Under the pieces are notes generated by a model, which saw only the letters and a list, made by a program, of their open reading frames with translations, was not told the origin of the DNA and did no database searches. Source: Candidatus Nitrotoga sp. 1052 (GTDB taxonomy: Bacteria; Pseudomonadota; Gammaproteobacteria; Burkholderiales; Gallionellaceae). Taken from it: 62,340 nt of DNA. The stretch is taken from assembly GCF_927312905.1 (NCBI RefSeq), contig NZ_CAKMHQ010000052.1, positions 1 to 62,340 on the forward strand, written 5' to 3'. Numbering within the stretch: position 1 is the stretch's first letter; each line of letters opens with the position of its first letter. Made by a program: the position numbers and the translations under genes. Below, piece by piece: positions 47,174-58,572 of this stretch.

Positions 47174-48300
47174 GCTGCTTCTCCTAACGCCTGCGCCAGC
47201 GCAGACAGAAATTTCTCATTTTCACTTTCCAGACCAATGCTCACACGCAAATAATCTGGCATACCGTAGTTGGCAATCGGCCGCACAATTACCCCCAATT
47301 CCAGCAGGCGTCGATACATCGGGCCAGCCCCTTTTCCCCCACTCTGGGCAGGATTCGCAATGCGGCAACATATGAAGTTTCCATAAGACGGGATGTACTC
47401 CAGACCTAATAGAGTCAACCCTTGCGAAATCTGTTCCATGCCGGCCTGATTCAATTCGCAAGTTCGCCTTACAAAAGACTCGTCCTGTAACGCTGCCACA
47501 GCAGCAGCCTGCGCTACGCTGTTGACATTGAACGGCTGCCGCACTCGGTTCAGCATGTCCGCTACCAACTCACCTGCCAATGCATACCCCACACGCAAAC
47601 CAGCCAAACCATATGCTTTGGAGAAAGTGCGGGAAATGATCAAGTTGGGAAAGTCGCGCAACCAGCTCACACTGTCATAACGCAAATTTTGCGGCAGATA
47701 TTCGTTGTATGCCTCATCCAGCACCACCAACACCTGCGGCGGCACTGCTCGCAGAAAATCCAGCAATTCCGCCGCGCTGAGAAAAGTACCCGTGGGATTA
47801 TTCGGGTTCGCGATGAACACCATCTTCACCTTATGCTGCACCACAGCCTGCAACATTGCGGAAAGATCGTGGCCAAACCCTTTAGTAGCTGGCACGCTGA
47901 TGCCGGTAGCTCCTGCCGCTTGCGTAGCCAGCGCATACACCGCGAAAGCATGATCCGAATAAACCACCTTGTCACCCGGCGCGAGGAAAGCGCGTGCGGC
48001 CAATTCCAGCAAATCATTGGAACCATTTCCCAGCACAATGCATGAACGCTCAATCTGATACCGCTCGGACAATGCTTTCTTCAGATCGAAACCACTGCCA
48101 TCGGGATAACGCGCGATATCGCTCATCGCCGCATGCATCGCGGCCACGGCCAAGGGGCTGGCACCGAGGGGATTCTCATTGGATGCCAGCTTGACAATGC
48201 CGCTGATGCCGAGCTCGCGCTCCAGCTCGGCAATCGGTTTGCCAGGCTGATAGGGCGCTATGGCGCGGATATAAGGAGGGGCTAGCTCACTGTAGTTCAT
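47170..48300 (-). CDS. hisC: Histidinol-phosphate aminotransferase
   Basis: A 376-residue PLP enzyme of fold type I. Visible are [38 protein letters not shown] and the PLP lysine in [17 protein letters not shown]. Beyond histidine synthesis, HisC-type enzymes in such clusters can also transaminate aromatic precursors (4-hydroxyphenylpyruvate, phenylpyruvate). This explains its presence between pheA and aroF-tyrA. A 117-bp gap separates it from pheA. Confidence 0.94.
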   Translation of the reverse strand: MNYSELAPPYIRAIAPYQPGKPIAELERELGISGIVKLASNENPLGASPLAVAAMHAAMSDIARYPDGSGFDLKKALSERYQIERSCIVLGNGSNDLLELAARAFLAPGDKVVYSDHAFAVYALATQAAGATGISVPATKGFGHDLSAMLQAVVQHKVKMVFIANPNNPTGTFLSAAELLDFLRAVPPQVLVVLDEAYNEYLPQNLRYDSVSWLRDFPNLIISRTFSKAYGLAGLRVGYALAGELVADMLNRVRQPFNVNSVAQAAAVAALQDESFVRRTCELNQAGMEQISQGLTLLGLEYIPSYGNFICCRIANPAQSGGKGAGPMYRRLLELGVIVRPIANYGMPDYLRVSIGLESENEKFLSALAQALGEAA

Positions 48301-48417
48301 TTAAGGCCTTGATTAATTTTGTTTCTGTCATTCCCGCGGATGCAGGCACTCAGTCATTGATAGAAATAAATTTCGTCTTCACGGGAATAACGATATTTTT
48401 AAATTGCGCAAGCGGTC

Positions 48418-49485
48418 TTATAAGGAAATTGGGTATGAACCTAGCGTTTTTACGAACGCGGCGACTTGCTTTAATTCAACCAGTGCGGCCGCCACTTTGG
48501 GTTCATGCTGATGCCCTTCAATATCCATATAAAACACATATTCCCACACGCCGGAACGCGCCGGCCGAGATTCCAGCTTGGTCATGCTGACGTCATTTTT
48601 GGCCAGCGGCGCCAGCAAATCGTAGACCGCGCCCGGGCGATTAGGTGCGGACATGACCAGTGAGGTTTTATCCTTGCCGGATGGCGCCACATCCTGGTTT
48701 CCAATGACCAAAAAGCGCGTGGTATTGCGCGGGTCGTCCTCAATATTTTCAGCCAATAACGGGATGCCGTAATTTTTGGCCGCCTTTGCGCTTGCGATCG
48801 CCGCACTATCCGCCTGCTGTTCCAAAGCCAGAAGAATCGCCTGGGTATTGCTGCCAACTGGCACGCGCTCGGCGTTAGGCAAATTCGTATTCAGCCAGAC
48901 TTGACACTGCCCCAAAGACTGCGAATGCGAAAACACGCGCTTGATGGCAGAAATGTCAGTCACTAACGACATCAAGCATTGATGCACCGGCAGCATCACT
49001 TCACCACACACCTTGAGCTGGCTTTGCAGCAACAAATCCAACGTGCGTCCAATAGCACCCTCGGTGGAATTTTCCACCGGCACCACTCCATAATTCGCTT
49101 TGCCGCTTTCTACAGTTTGAAAGACTTCATCTATCGAAACGCACGGCTTACTCAGAACTGCGTGACCAAAACGTTTCTCTACTGCTTCCTGGCTGAAAGT
49201 TCCACTTGGCCCCAAGTATGCAACACATAGTTGCGTCTCTAACGCACGGCAGTGAGACATGATCTCGGTAAATAATTGCGTGATACTCTGATTCGGCAAA
49301 GGACCAGAATTATTGCTAACCATACGCTGCAATATCTGCGCCTCGCGCTCTGGCCGCAGCACTGTATTTTCACTCTTAAGATGGCCGATTTGCCTTGCCA
49401 GCGCCGCGCGCTGGTTGAGCAACTTGAGCAATTCTTCGTCAATGAAGTCTATTTGTTCGCGGTATTTCTTGAGTTCATCACTCAT
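48418..49485 (-). CDS. pheA: Bifunctional chorismate mutase / prephenate dehydratase (P-protein)
   Basis: A 355-residue enzyme of phenylalanine synthesis. The AroQ chorismate mutase domain (residues 1-85) has REQIDFIDEELLKLLNQRAA. The prephenate dehydratase part (about 90-270) shows AYLGPSGTFSQEA, GVVPVENSTEGAIGRTLDLL and TRFLVIGNQ. The ACT regulatory domain (275-355) has NRPGAVYDLLAPL and the Phe-binding LESRP. Feedback inhibition by Phe is expected. It starts 20 bp after the end of the minus-strand serA. Confidence 0.95.
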   Translation of the reverse strand: MSDELKKYREQIDFIDEELLKLLNQRAALARQIGHLKSENTVLRPEREAQILQRMVSNNSGPLPNQSITQLFTEIMSHCRALETQLCVAYLGPSGTFSQEAVEKRFGHAVLSKPCVSIDEVFQTVESGKANYGVVPVENSTEGAIGRTLDLLLQSQLKVCGEVMLPVHQCLMSLVTDISAIKRVFSHSQSLGQCQVWLNTNLPNAERVPVGSNTQAILLALEQQADSAAIASAKAAKNYGIPLLAENIEDDPRNTTRFLVIGNQDVAPSGKDKTSLVMSAPNRPGAVYDLLAPLAKNDVSMTKLESRPARSGVWEYVFYMDIEGHQHEPKVAAALVELKQVAAFVKTLGSYPISL

Positions 49486-49505
49486 TGCTCATGCATCCAT
49501 ATTGC

Positions 49506-50690
49506 TTATGCATCCAAGGGCAAGTCGCGCACCATGAGCACACCCGGAATGGCGGCAATCTGCGCGATCATCTCAGGAGGTGTAGCGATATCTGTATCGA
49601 CCAGGGTATAAGCCATCTCGCCACGCGACTTGTTAATCATATTGTGGATATTAATACCGGCTCCGGCCAATGCAGTAGAAATCTGCCCTAGCATATTCGG
49701 CACATTGGCATTAGCGATGGCGATACGAAAAGAAGATTCGCGCGGCATATTAACAGTCGGGAAATTTACCGTATTGTTCAGGTTGCCGTGCTCCAGATAG
49801 TCGCGCACTTGCTCTGCTACCATTACCGCACAATTGTCTTCAGCCTCTTGAGTGGAAGCACCCAGATGAGGCAGCGCAATCACTGCTGGGTTGCCCTGCG
49901 TCTTCTGCATAGGAAAATCACAAACATAATAGCTAATGCGTTTGGCGGCGATGCCCGCCAGCACAGCGTCTTCATCCACGATACCATCGCGCGCAAAGTT
50001 CAACAGCACGCTTCCTGGTTTCATCGCTTGTACGCGCTGGTCATTAATCAAGCCCCGTGTAGCATCCAGCAAGGGAATGTGCAGCGTAACGAAATCGCTC
50101 TGCTTAAGCAGATCTTCTATACTGTGCGCCTTTTTCACCTGCGAAGACAGGCCCCATGCTCCTTCCACGGTAATGTCAGGGTCGTAACCCGCCACTTGCA
50201 TGCCCAAACCAATGGCGGCATCCGCCACCAGACGACCAATGGCGCCCAACCCAATAATACCCAAGGTACGGCCACGCAATTCAATACCTGCATAATGTTT
50301 TTTGCCATCTTCGACCAGCTTGTGCAACGTGGCGTCATCACCCTTCAAATTGGCGGTAAAATGCAGCGCAGCAATTAAATTTCGCGAAGCCAGCAGCATA
50401 CCCGCGATGACCAACTCCTTCACTGCGTTGGCATTGGCACCCGCAGCGTTGAAAACTGGCACGCCTCGCGCATTCATCTTTTTAACGGGTACGTTATTAG
50501 TGCCAGCGCCCGCGCGGGCGATGGCTTTCACACTAGCCGGAATATCCATCTCCAGCATATTGTGCGAGCGCACCAGGATCGCATCTGGCTCTGCAATGTC
50601 GCTGCCAACGATATAATTTGCAGCTGGCAAGCGGTTCAGCCCAACCGTTGAAATTTTATTTAATGTCAGTATCTTAAAAGTTTTAGCCAT
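49506..50690 (-). CDS. serA: D-3-phosphoglycerate dehydrogenase
   Basis: A 394-residue enzyme for the first step of serine synthesis. Substrate-domain [14 protein letters not shown], Rossmann motif [17 protein letters not shown], catalytic region [12 protein letters not shown] and [15 protein letters not shown] are present. A C-terminal ACT domain ([18 protein letters not shown] onward) suggests serine feedback. The ATG at 50690 overlaps the serC end by 8 bases; the frame's earlier ATG would overlap more and lacks homology. Confidence 0.95.
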   Translation of the reverse strand: MAKTFKILTLNKISTVGLNRLPAANYIVGSDIAEPDAILVRSHNMLEMDIPASVKAIARAGAGTNNVPVKKMNARGVPVFNAAGANANAVKELVIAGMLLASRNLIAALHFTANLKGDDATLHKLVEDGKKHYAGIELRGRTLGIIGLGAIGRLVADAAIGLGMQVAGYDPDITVEGAWGLSSQVKKAHSIEDLLKQSDFVTLHIPLLDATRGLINDQRVQAMKPGSVLLNFARDGIVDEDAVLAGIAAKRISYYVCDFPMQKTQGNPAVIALPHLGASTQEAEDNCAVMVAEQVRDYLEHGNLNNTVNFPTVNMPRESSFRIAIANANVPNMLGQISTALAGAGINIHNMINKSRGEMAYTLVDTDIATPPEMIAQIAAIPGVLMVRDLPLDA

Positions 50691-51765
50691 GATTCTTTGC
50701 AAAATGTGTTATGAAATCAACCAATGTCTGCACGCCTTCCAGCGGCATCGCATTGTAAATTGAAGCGCGCATGCCGCCGACAGAGCGATGTCCCTTCAAC
50801 TGCAATAGGCCGTGCGTATCCGCCTGTTTGAGAAACTCGCCGTCCAGACTGGCATCTTTCAGAGTGAACGGCACGTTCATGCGTGAACGATCGGATTTGA
50901 CCACCGGACAATTGTAAAAACCATTGCTGGCATCGATCGCCTGATACAGCAGGTTTGCTTTTCTGATATTGGTCTGCTCCATCTGCGCCAACCCGCCATT
51001 GCGCTTGAGCCACTGAAATACCAGCCCGGCCATGTAAATGCCGTAAGTGGGTGGCGTGTTATACATTGAATCATTGTCAGCATGGATCTTGTAATCCAGC
51101 ATAGTGGGCGTGCTCGGTGACACATTACCAATCAGATCTTCGCGCACGATGACAATACACAACCCAGCCGGACCAATGTTTTTCTGCGCTCCGGCATAAA
51201 TCAGGCCAAATTTAGAAACATCAATCTGGCGCGATATAATATTTGATGACATGTCTGCCACCAAAGGAATTTCACCGGTTTCCGGAACCCAATTGAATTC
51301 GACTCCGCCTATCGTCTCATTCGACGTGTAATGCACATAAGCTGCATTCGGATCACACTGCCAAGTATCAAACGCCGGCACATAAATAAAATTCTTGTCC
51401 GCACCACTGGCCACTATATTTACATTGCTAAACTTTTTCGCCTCGGCTATCGCTTTCTTAGACCATTCGCCGGTATTAACGTAATCAGCTGAAGTCTTGC
51501 CGCGTAACAGATTCAGCGGAATCATGGCGAATTGCAAATGCGCCCCACCTTGCAGGAATAGCACTTTGTAATTAGCCGGGATAGCGAGCAGACCACGCAA
51601 ATCGCTTTCAGCCGCAGCTGCGATACCCATGAACTCCTTGCCGCGGTGGCTCATTTCCATAACGGACATGCCACTGCCATGCCAGTCCAGCAACTCCTCA
51701 CGTGCCTGTTGCAATACCTCATGCGGTAATACTGCGGGACCTGCGCTGAAATTATAAATTGTCAT
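50683..51765 (-). CDS. serC: Phosphoserine aminotransferase
   Basis: A 360-residue class V aminotransferase of serine and pyridoxal phosphate synthesis. [20 protein letters not shown] is the typical start. [19 protein letters not shown] and the PLP lysine in [19 protein letters not shown] are clear, and [14 protein letters not shown] and [16 protein letters not shown] complete the family pattern. It follows gyrA by 29 bp and overlaps serA. Confidence 0.96.
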   Translation of the reverse strand: MTIYNFSAGPAVLPHEVLQQAREELLDWHGSGMSVMEMSHRGKEFMGIAAAAESDLRGLLAIPANYKVLFLQGGAHLQFAMIPLNLLRGKTSADYVNTGEWSKKAIAEAKKFSNVNIVASGADKNFIYVPAFDTWQCDPNAAYVHYTSNETIGGVEFNWVPETGEIPLVADMSSNIISRQIDVSKFGLIYAGAQKNIGPAGLCIVIVREDLIGNVSPSTPTMLDYKIHADNDSMYNTPPTYGIYMAGLVFQWLKRNGGLAQMEQTNIRKANLLYQAIDASNGFYNCPVVKSDRSRMNVPFTLKDASLDGEFLKQADTHGLLQLKGHRSVGGMRASIYNAMPLEGVQTLVDFITHFAKNHG

Positions 51766-51794
51766 AACTTTTCTATTATCTTTATATCTGGTCT

Positions 51795-54374
51795 TTAATC
51801 GGGTTTGATTAAATGGGAAAGATCTTCCGGCTCAGGATCGGCAATGCGGCTCAAACCCGCCAGCTTATCGCCTTTGCCTAGATTAATGAGTGTCACGCCT
51901 TGCGTGGAACGGCTCATTTCGCGGATTTCCTTGACGCGAGTGCGGATTAGTACGCCATTAGTACCAATCAACATGATTTCATCATCCTCGTTTACCAGTG
52001 TAGCCGCTACCACCTTGCCATTCCGGGCGGAAGTTTGAATCGCAATCATGCCCTGAGTACCCCGGCCATGGCGTGTATATTCTGAAATCCGCGTGCGCTT
52101 GCCGTAGCCGTTCTCGGTCGCAGTCAATACTGCTTGGCTTTCGTCGCCCGCCACCAGGAGTGCAATAACATGTTGCTTCGCGGCCAGCTTCATGCCGCGC
52201 ACACCGCGCGACACACGCCCCATGGGGCGTACATCATTTTCGTCAAAACGTACCGCTTTGCCACCATTGGAAAACAGCATTACGTCATGCTTGCCGTCAG
52301 TCAACGCCACGCCGATCAGATAATCGCCTTCATCCAGGTTAATGGCGATGATGCCAGCCTTGCGCGGGTTGGCGAAATCAGACAACGCAGTCTTTTTCAC
52401 CGTGCCCTTGGCGGTGGCGAAGAATACATATTGATCTTCCGAGAACACCTTTACCGGCAGAATCGCATTGATCTTCTCGCCACTTTCCAACGGCAACAGA
52501 TTAACAATTGGCCTGCCGCGGGCGGTACGGGCACCCTGAGGTACGTCGTACACCTTGATCCAGTACACTCGGCCACGACTGGAGAAGCACAGAATGTAAT
52601 CGTGCGTGTTGGCGATAAACAGGTTGTCTACAAAATCATCCTCTTTAGGTGGAGCAGCCTGCTTGCCACGACCACCGCGTTTCTGCGCCACATATTCCGC
52701 TAACGGCTGCGCTTTCATGTAACCGCCATGCGACATCGTAACCACCACGTCTTCCGGCGTAATCAGATCTTCCATGCTCATATCTTGAGTATGGGTGACG
52801 ATTTCGCTACGGCGCTTGTCGCCGTATTGCGCTTTAATCGCAACCAGCTCGTCGACGATAATTTGCGTTACGCGTTCTGGCTTGGCCAAGATATCGAGCA
52901 AATCAATAATCTTGTCCATCACTTCGCGATATTCGCTGACGATTTTATCTTGTTCCAGCCCGGTTAAACGCTGCAAACGCAGCTCCAGAATAGCTTGCGC
53001 TTGCGTGTCCGAAAGCCGATATGCGCGCTGCTCGCCCTGCCCTGACATACCGAATTCCGGCTCCAGATTTTCTGGACGCGATGCATCGCTAACCCGGCTT
53101 AGCAACTCTTCGACCAGTGAAGATCGCCATGTCCGCGCCATCAAACCCTGCTTGGCAATCGCAGGCGTCGCTGCCGCTTTAATCAGCGCAATGATTTCGT
53201 CCACGTTGGAAAGTGCAACCGCCAAACCTTCCAGAATATGGCCACGATCCCGCGCCTTGCGCAAATCAAATATCGTGCGCCGCGTTACCACTTCGCGCCG
53301 ATGGCGCAGGAAAGCATCCAGAAATTGCTTCAAGTTAAGCAGCTTGGGCTGGCCGTCGGTCAAGGCCACCATGTTCATGCCGAAACTGTCCTGCAGCTGG
53401 GTCATTTTAAACAGTTGATTGAGTATTACTTCCGGCATTTCATTGCGCTTTAGTTCAATCACAGCGCGCATTCCGGACTTATCCGATTCATCGCGAATTT
53501 CGGAAATTCCCTCGATTTTCTTTTCGCGCACCAGCTCGCCAATCTTCATTAGCAAGGTGGCTTTATTCACTTGATAGGGCAATTCATCAATAATGATGGC
53601 TTGGCGGTTATTCCCTTTTTCGATATCTTCGAAATGAGTACGCGCGCGCATTACCACGCGTCCGCGCCCGGTTCGATAACCTTCCTTTACGCCTGCCAAA
53701 CCATAAATAAAACCCGCAGTTGGAAAATCCGGCGCTGGAATATATTCTATTAACTGCTCAATATCCAGATCGGGGTTTTTCAGTAGCGCCAGACAGGCAT
53801 TAATCACCTCGCCTAGATTATGCGGCGGAATATTAGTCGCCATGCCCACGGCAATGCCGGTTGAGCCGTTGACCAGCAGATTGGGAAAGCGCGCCGGAAA
53901 CACCAGCGGCTCATGCTCGGAGCCATCGTAATTGGGTCCGAAATCCACGGTCTCCTTGTCCAGGTCGGCCAGCAGCTCGTGCGCAATACGCGCCATGCGA
54001 ATTTCGGTATAACGCATCGCCGCTGCGTTATCACCATCCACCGAACCAAAGTTACCCTGACCGTCCACCAAAGGATAACGCAGCGAAAATGTTTGCGCCA
54101 TACGAACGATCGTGTCGTACACCGCCGTATCTCCATGCGGATGATATTTACCGATCACGTCGCCCACAATGCGCGCCGATTTTTTATAGGGCTTGTTCCA
54201 GTCGTTGGATAGTTCGTGCATGGAAAACAGCGCGCGGCGATGTACCGGTTTAAGGCCATCACGCACGTCAGGCAAGGCGCGCCCAACAATTACGCTCATT
54301 GCGTAATCGAGATACGACTTACGCATCTCCTCTTCAAGACTGACTACTAGAATTTCTTTAGCGAATTGTTCCAT
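51795..54374 (-). CDS. gyrA: DNA gyrase subunit A
   Basis: An 859-residue type IIA topoisomerase subunit. The breakage-reunion domain has [37 protein letters not shown] and the active-site tyrosine in [14 protein letters not shown] (about residue 122). The quinolone-determining position equal to E. coli Ser83 is Thr, as in wild-type Pseudomonas, and Asp87 is kept. The C-terminal beta-pinwheel carries the GyrA box QKRGGRGK (QxRGGKG-type). It is first in the block running to tyrA and divergent from ubiG. Confidence 0.97.
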   Translation of the reverse strand: MEQFAKEILVVSLEEEMRKSYLDYAMSVIVGRALPDVRDGLKPVHRRALFSMHELSNDWNKPYKKSARIVGDVIGKYHPHGDTAVYDTIVRMAQTFSLRYPLVDGQGNFGSVDGDNAAAMRYTEIRMARIAHELLADLDKETVDFGPNYDGSEHEPLVFPARFPNLLVNGSTGIAVGMATNIPPHNLGEVINACLALLKNPDLDIEQLIEYIPAPDFPTAGFIYGLAGVKEGYRTGRGRVVMRARTHFEDIEKGNNRQAIIIDELPYQVNKATLLMKIGELVREKKIEGISEIRDESDKSGMRAVIELKRNEMPEVILNQLFKMTQLQDSFGMNMVALTDGQPKLLNLKQFLDAFLRHRREVVTRRTIFDLRKARDRGHILEGLAVALSNVDEIIALIKAAATPAIAKQGLMARTWRSSLVEELLSRVSDASRPENLEPEFGMSGQGEQRAYRLSDTQAQAILELRLQRLTGLEQDKIVSEYREVMDKIIDLLDILAKPERVTQIIVDELVAIKAQYGDKRRSEIVTHTQDMSMEDLITPEDVVVTMSHGGYMKAQPLAEYVAQKRGGRGKQAAPPKEDDFVDNLFIANTHDYILCFSSRGRVYWIKVYDVPQGARTARGRPIVNLLPLESGEKINAILPVKVFSEDQYVFFATAKGTVKKTALSDFANPRKAGIIAINLDEGDYLIGVALTDGKHDVMLFSNGGKAVRFDENDVRPMGRVSRGVRGMKLAAKQHVIALLVAGDESQAVLTATENGYGKRTRISEYTRHGRGTQGMIAIQTSARNGKVVAATLVNEDDEIMLIGTNGVLIRTRVKEIREMSRSTQGVTLINLGKGDKLAGLSRIADPEPEDLSHLIKPD

Positions 54375-54555
54375 AGGTATAGCGGATACTCTAAAATTTC
54401 TTGTAAAACAATTTGTAAGTTTAACATGTCCAACTCAGGCGAGACAAAACATAATTGCTTTGCTGCGCGGAATCTGAAATTAAGTCGCCTGATTGGCTGG
54501 CGGTTCAAGACAAGTTTTGTTACATTCTGCCCTTCACCCCGAATATGAGCACATC

Positions 54556-55251
54556 ATGACCAACGCTGATCCGATTGAACTGGAAAAATTTAGTCAGCTC
54601 GCCCACCGCTGGTGGGATTCCAACAGCGAATTTAAACCACTACACGAAATCAACCCGCTGCGCCTGAACTACATCAACCGTATCGCGGCCCTGGCTGGCA
54701 AGACTGTGCTGGATGTCGGCTGCGGTGGCGGCATCCTGTCGGAAAGCATGGCCGCACTTGGCGCGCAGGTGACGGGCATTGATCTGGGCGACAAGGCGCT
54801 GCAAGTTGCCAGGCTGCATTTGCTGGAAAGTGGCCAGCAGGTGGATTACCGCAAAATCGCCGTGGAAGACCTGGCGGCGGAACAGCCAGGCCACTACGAT
54901 GTGGTCACTTGCATGGAATTGCTCGAACATGTACCCGATCCATCCAGCACCGTAAATGCCTGCGCGCAACTAGCCAAGCCGGGCGGTTATGTGTTCTTTT
55001 CCACCCTCAACCGCAACCCGAAGTCCTACCTTTTCGCGGTGATCGGCGCAGAATATTTACTTCATTTGCTTCCGCGTGGCACGCATGATTATGCTAAATT
55101 CATCAAGCCGTCCGAACTCGCGCAATTTTGCCGCAATGCAGGCCTTAACATCAGCGACATCAGCGGCATGAGTTACCACCCCCTTTATAAAACCTACTCA
55201 CTCGGCCAGAACACTGACGTCAATTACCTGCTCGCCTGTTGTCGTGACTAG
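54556..55251 (+). CDS. ubiG: Ubiquinone biosynthesis O-methyltransferase UbiG
   Basis: A 231-residue SAM-dependent enzyme performing both O-methylations of ubiquinone. [19 protein letters not shown] is the SAM motif, and [19 protein letters not shown] and INPLRLNYI are UbiG-specific. [15 protein letters not shown] and [20 protein letters not shown] complete it. ATG 54556 gives the standard start. The upstream in-frame extension is not conserved. Its stop overlaps the GTG of gph. Confidence 0.95.
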   Translation: MTNADPIELEKFSQLAHRWWDSNSEFKPLHEINPLRLNYINRIAALAGKTVLDVGCGGGILSESMAALGAQVTGIDLGDKALQVARLHLLESGQQVDYRKIAVEDLAAEQPGHYDVVTCMELLEHVPDPSSTVNACAQLAKPGGYVFFSTLNRNPKSYLFAVIGAEYLLHLLPRGTHDYAKFIKPSELAQFCRNAGLNISDISGMSYHPLYKTYSLGQNTDVNYLLACCRD

Positions 55252-55897
55252 CGCCGTCCTGTTCGATCTCGACGGTACTTTCGCTGACACGGCGCCCGAT
55301 CTGGGCGCCGCCCTTAATCACCTGCTCAACCTCCATGGCAGGCCACCCATGCCATTGGAGACGATCCGCCCGCAAGCCTCGCATGGCTCTCCTGGCTTGC
55401 TGAAACTGGGTTTTAACATTGAACCAGATGCGCCAAATTTTGCAGATTTGCGCGATGCCTTCCTAGATTATTATGCTAGCCATATTTGTGTCCACACCAC
55501 CCTGTTCCCTGGAATGGCGGAACTGATCGAAATACTGGAACAACGTGGCCTGCCGTGGGGCATCGTCACCAACAAACCCCATCGCTTCACCTTGCCGTTG
55601 ATGCAAGCGCTGGGCTATGCGCAGCGTGCTGCCTGCCTGATCAGCGGCGACACATGCGCGCGTGCCAAGCCCTTTCCGGATTCACTGCTTAAGGCCAGTG
55701 AATTGCTGAAAATCGCGCCACAGCTCTGCCTGTATCTGGGTGATGACAAGCGCGATGCGGAAGCAGCGCAAGCCGCCGGGATGCGCTGCATCATCGCTCG
55801 CTATGGCTACAACGGTTCTCCAGAGGAATTATCCAACTGGCCTGCGCAAGGTGGAATTGATTTACCATCCCAACTGTTGCAATATTTAACAGATTGA
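55244..55897 (+). CDS. gph: Phosphoglycolate phosphatase (HAD family)
   Basis: A 217-residue HAD hydrolase. Motif [21 protein letters not shown], motif II region GIVTNKPH, Lys in [11 protein letters not shown] and motif [18 protein letters not shown] are visible, with a C1-type helical cap. It removes 2-phosphoglycolate from DNA repair or oxygenase by-reactions. The start is GTG at 55244, overlapping the ubiG stop by 8 bases; ubiG-gph pairing is common in proteobacteria. Confidence 0.93.
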   Translation: MTSAVLFDLDGTFADTAPDLGAALNHLLNLHGRPPMPLETIRPQASHGSPGLLKLGFNIEPDAPNFADLRDAFLDYYASHICVHTTLFPGMAELIEILEQRGLPWGIVTNKPHRFTLPLMQALGYAQRAACLISGDTCARAKPFPDSLLKASELLKIAPQLCLYLGDDKRDAEAAQAAGMRCIIARYGYNGSPEELSNWPAQGGIDLPSQLLQYLTD

Positions 55898-56083
55898 AAA
55901 ACAAGTTGATTTTACGAGGTGAGTGCAGAAGATATAGATAGTCAAAAATAATTACTGGAACAGGCTCAGCCATCTTTCGCTATATTTATACGAACGCGGC
56001 GCAGCTAATGTTGTCACTTCGACGTTTGCGTATCTGTTCAATCAAATGTAAGGTGCAAAATATAACCTTCCGTTGACCGCATC

Positions 56084-56569
56084 ATGACCAAAATTATTCT
56101 TAAGATTGCCATCTTACTGTTCGTCATTATCCCGATAGTCACCATCGTTGCAGGACAGGCTGGGTTATTCAATGGAAAACGCCCGACCGATCTTGGCCTA
56201 CGTGATGGCAAGCTAAAAGCACCACTTGCAGAGTCATCCAATAGCATCTCCAGCCAAGCGGCACTGCACCCGCACAGCGACTACCACATCATTGCTCCGC
56301 TAACATATCAAGGCGACGGTAAAGTCGCTTTTGCCAAACTGACTGATATAGTGCGCAACATGAATAACACAAAGGTGATTACCGCAGAACCAACTTATTT
56401 ATACGCCGAATTCCAGAGCCGTCTAATGAAATTCACCGATGACGTAGAGTTTGCGCTCGATGAACAGGCTGGTGTTATTAACATGCGCTCTGCGTCACGT
56501 CTGGGCAAGAATGATTTTGGAACGAACAGAAAGAGACTGGAAGCTATTCGTGCGGCTTTCGGAAGTTGA
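56084..56569 (+). CDS. DUF1499 family membrane-anchored protein
   Basis: A 161-residue protein with an N-terminal membrane segment (IILKIAILLFVIIPIVTIVA), then FNGKRPTDLGLRDGKLK and the DUF1499 core: VITAEPTYLYAEFQSRLMKF, DDVEFALDE, INMRSASRLGKNDFGTNRKR. DUF1499 has no established function. It stands alone, 186 bp after gph. Confidence 0.88.
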   Translation: MTKIILKIAILLFVIIPIVTIVAGQAGLFNGKRPTDLGLRDGKLKAPLAESSNSISSQAALHPHSDYHIIAPLTYQGDGKVAFAKLTDIVRNMNNTKVITAEPTYLYAEFQSRLMKFTDDVEFALDEQAGVINMRSASRLGKNDFGTNRKRLEAIRAAFGS

Positions 56570-56824
56570 CACAAGCCTCAGAAAACCTACATACATTAAT
56601 AAATTTTATGTCTCAAAACTACTTTCAGTTTAACCCAAGTGTGCGTCAGGCAGGCGTTGAGAAGGCGTAATCATATAAACATCGCGGATACAACGGAATC
56701 CTTACGACCAGCGTTGTTGCGCCAGCGCTTGGACACAGACTTCTTCCGGGGGAAAATTGCAGCCAACAACGCTCGCACCGATGCGCTCGGTTTGGTGTTC
56801 GACTCCGACTCGGCCATGACGGAC

Positions 56825-57025
56825 CTACTTCCGCCACAGCCATAGCAACAGAATCAGCAGCAACGACACCAGCAGACTCGTCATCAACGGGAAGTGGAAG
56901 CTGAAGTTCTCGCGCGTGATGGAAATATCGCCGGGCAAGCGCCCGAAGGGGAACCTAGAAAGCCATGGCCAGAGAAGGCCGATGACCAGCAGCGCGATGC
57001 CCAGAATGATAAAGACGCGTTGCAT
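56825..57025 (-). CDS. DUF2905 small membrane protein
   Basis: A 66-residue protein of two membrane segments (VFIILGIALLVIGLLWPWL and LMTSLLVSLLLILLLWLW) around the family loop FPFGRLPGDISITREN. The function is unknown. The gap 56570-56824 holds nothing I can identify. Confidence 0.9.
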   Translation of the reverse strand: MQRVFIILGIALLVIGLLWPWLSRFPFGRLPGDISITRENFSFHFPLMTSLLVSLLLILLLWLWRK

Positions 57026-57028
57026 TGC

Positions 57029-57270
57029 CTACTCCAAAAAGATACACATTAGGTCTTCTTCGACTTGCCGGCGGGTGGATTCAGAAAGTGCCATGGGATT
57101 GATGCTCCTGTCAGTCAGCTTTTGTAGTCCCGATAGAAGTTCTCGTGCGGGCCGATGGCATCGAGATAAATCAGCCTTAATCCCTCGCCGCGAATGCAGT
57201 CCAGAAGGTATTGCTGGTTCTGGATGCCGTTCGCGATCCTGCTGTGCGCGGCATTTCTACTTCGCGCGAC
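57029..57270 (-). pseudogene. Remnant of a toxin-antitoxin-like module
   Basis: On the minus strand 57270-57115 encodes IANGIQNQQYLLDCIRGEGL, then RLIYLDAIGPHENFYRDYKS and a stop, resembling the C-terminal half of a RelE-superfamily toxin (GPHENFYRDLK-type ending). Its N-terminal part is missing. After 20 bases a short frame (57094-57029) starts MALSESTRRQVEEDL with GGAG upstream and stops after 21 codons, perhaps the beginning of its antitoxin. The rest of the gap to 57593 has no supported gene. Confidence 0.4.
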
Positions 57271-57593
57271 AACCAATAAGAATTATTATGATCTTCAATG
57301 GCCACCCTGTCTTTTCCCTCTCAATTTACCGATCTTGCGGCACACTTGCAGTCTACCCATTAGCCTGCTTGCCTGCTATCCAACGGCCTTCCGCAATGTG
57401 CTCGCAAACCAATCAGCTGCGATGCGTATGCGACCGTCCCAATTTACTCGCTATTGGCTAACCCAATTTGCTATTTGAAGGAAATTATTGAACCGTTTTG
57501 TACATCATAATTGAATCTGCGTTGAGATAAGTAATTTGGGCCGCGCAATAATCTGCGTTGTGGTACGGTTGCATCATTATAGAGGAGGACAAA

Positions 57594-58391
57594 GTGGCAA
57601 GATTGTGGATACAGTCAGACAAACTATGTAGCTTGCTCAAGACTTGGGCGGGACAAATGCTATGCGGAACAGTTATAGCACTATTAGGTTTGAACATTAC
57701 GGGGTGCACCCTCCTGAAACCGATCCCGGTTGCAGCCCCAATCACGCCCCACGAACCCTGCGCCTGCGAAGTACAGCAACGTGAAATCGAACGTCTGCAG
57801 CAGCTGTTGGCGGAAAAAGAGGGGCTGATCCGAAACTTGAACGCTCGTCAACAGGACCAGGCCAAGGCGTTACAGGAAACCACCAGTCAAGTCACCCGCG
57901 ACCAGGTGAGGTTACGGCGGCTAGCCACACAGCCCGGTGCCGCCTCGTCTATCGCAGAAGCAGAAGTGGCTATGGCAAGTTTAAAGTTATCCCAAATCAT
58001 AGCGCCCGAACAAACACTGCAGGCACAACGTCTCCTTGATGCCGCTACGACGTCCTACGCAAAAGGAAACTACGGCACAGCCATGGACCACGCCGCGCAA
58101 ACACGAGAATTTATCGACATGGTGAAGGATAACCGCACCCGCAAGGCGTCAGATCCACGCGTTGCGATGGTTCCATTCAATGTCCCCATTCCGTTACGCG
58201 CCAAGAGCAACATCACTCTGCGCCAAAAGCCATTCAGCAACGCGGCTAAGCTCGGAGCACTAAAAAAAGATTCCGCGCTAACTGCGCAGGCCTATTTGGG
58301 TGACTGGCTGAACGTGCAGACCAGCGATGAGCGTTCTGGATGGGTACCTAACACACTGGTGGAGGTGCGGGTGGGTGACCTTGATCACTAG
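57594..58391 (+). CDS. Lipoprotein with coiled coil and C-terminal SH3 domain
   Basis: Starting at GTG 57594 (GGAGG about 6 bases before), the 265-residue product has a signal with lipobox LNITGC, so it is probably lipidated. A coiled coil follows (EVQQREIERLQQLLAEKE), then a helical region with KLSQIIAPEQTLQAQRLLDAA resembling DUF4398-type helices, and a C-terminal bacterial SH3 domain (ITLRQKPFSNAAKLGALKKD, GDWLNVQTSDERSGWVPNTL). SH3b domains bind peptidoglycan or protein, suggesting an envelope scaffold (inference). Confidence 0.8.
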   Translation: MARLWIQSDKLCSLLKTWAGQMLCGTVIALLGLNITGCTLLKPIPVAAPITPHEPCACEVQQREIERLQQLLAEKEGLIRNLNARQQDQAKALQETTSQVTRDQVRLRRLATQPGAASSIAEAEVAMASLKLSQIIAPEQTLQAQRLLDAATTSYAKGNYGTAMDHAAQTREFIDMVKDNRTRKASDPRVAMVPFNVPIPLRAKSNITLRQKPFSNAAKLGALKKDSALTAQAYLGDWLNVQTSDERSGWVPNTLVEVRVGDLDH

Positions 58392-58572
58392 TATTGCTAT
58401 GTCACACAAGTATTGCTATGTCACAAACATAATATCGGACCTATCAAATTGCAATGAGACAGTGTCCCAGAGCACTTGCGAGTACGAGATTCATGGCATA
58501 ACTGATTCCTAAAGATTTCCTCCGGCTTGTCGAGATATCCGATAGCTTAGTAATGGAAGAAAAGGAGATGTT

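Noticed and set aside
52134-52703. Plus-strand open frames opposite gyrA, mutL, the M16 genes and other minus-strand genes
   Set aside because: All lie antisense to well-conserved genes and show no family features of their own.
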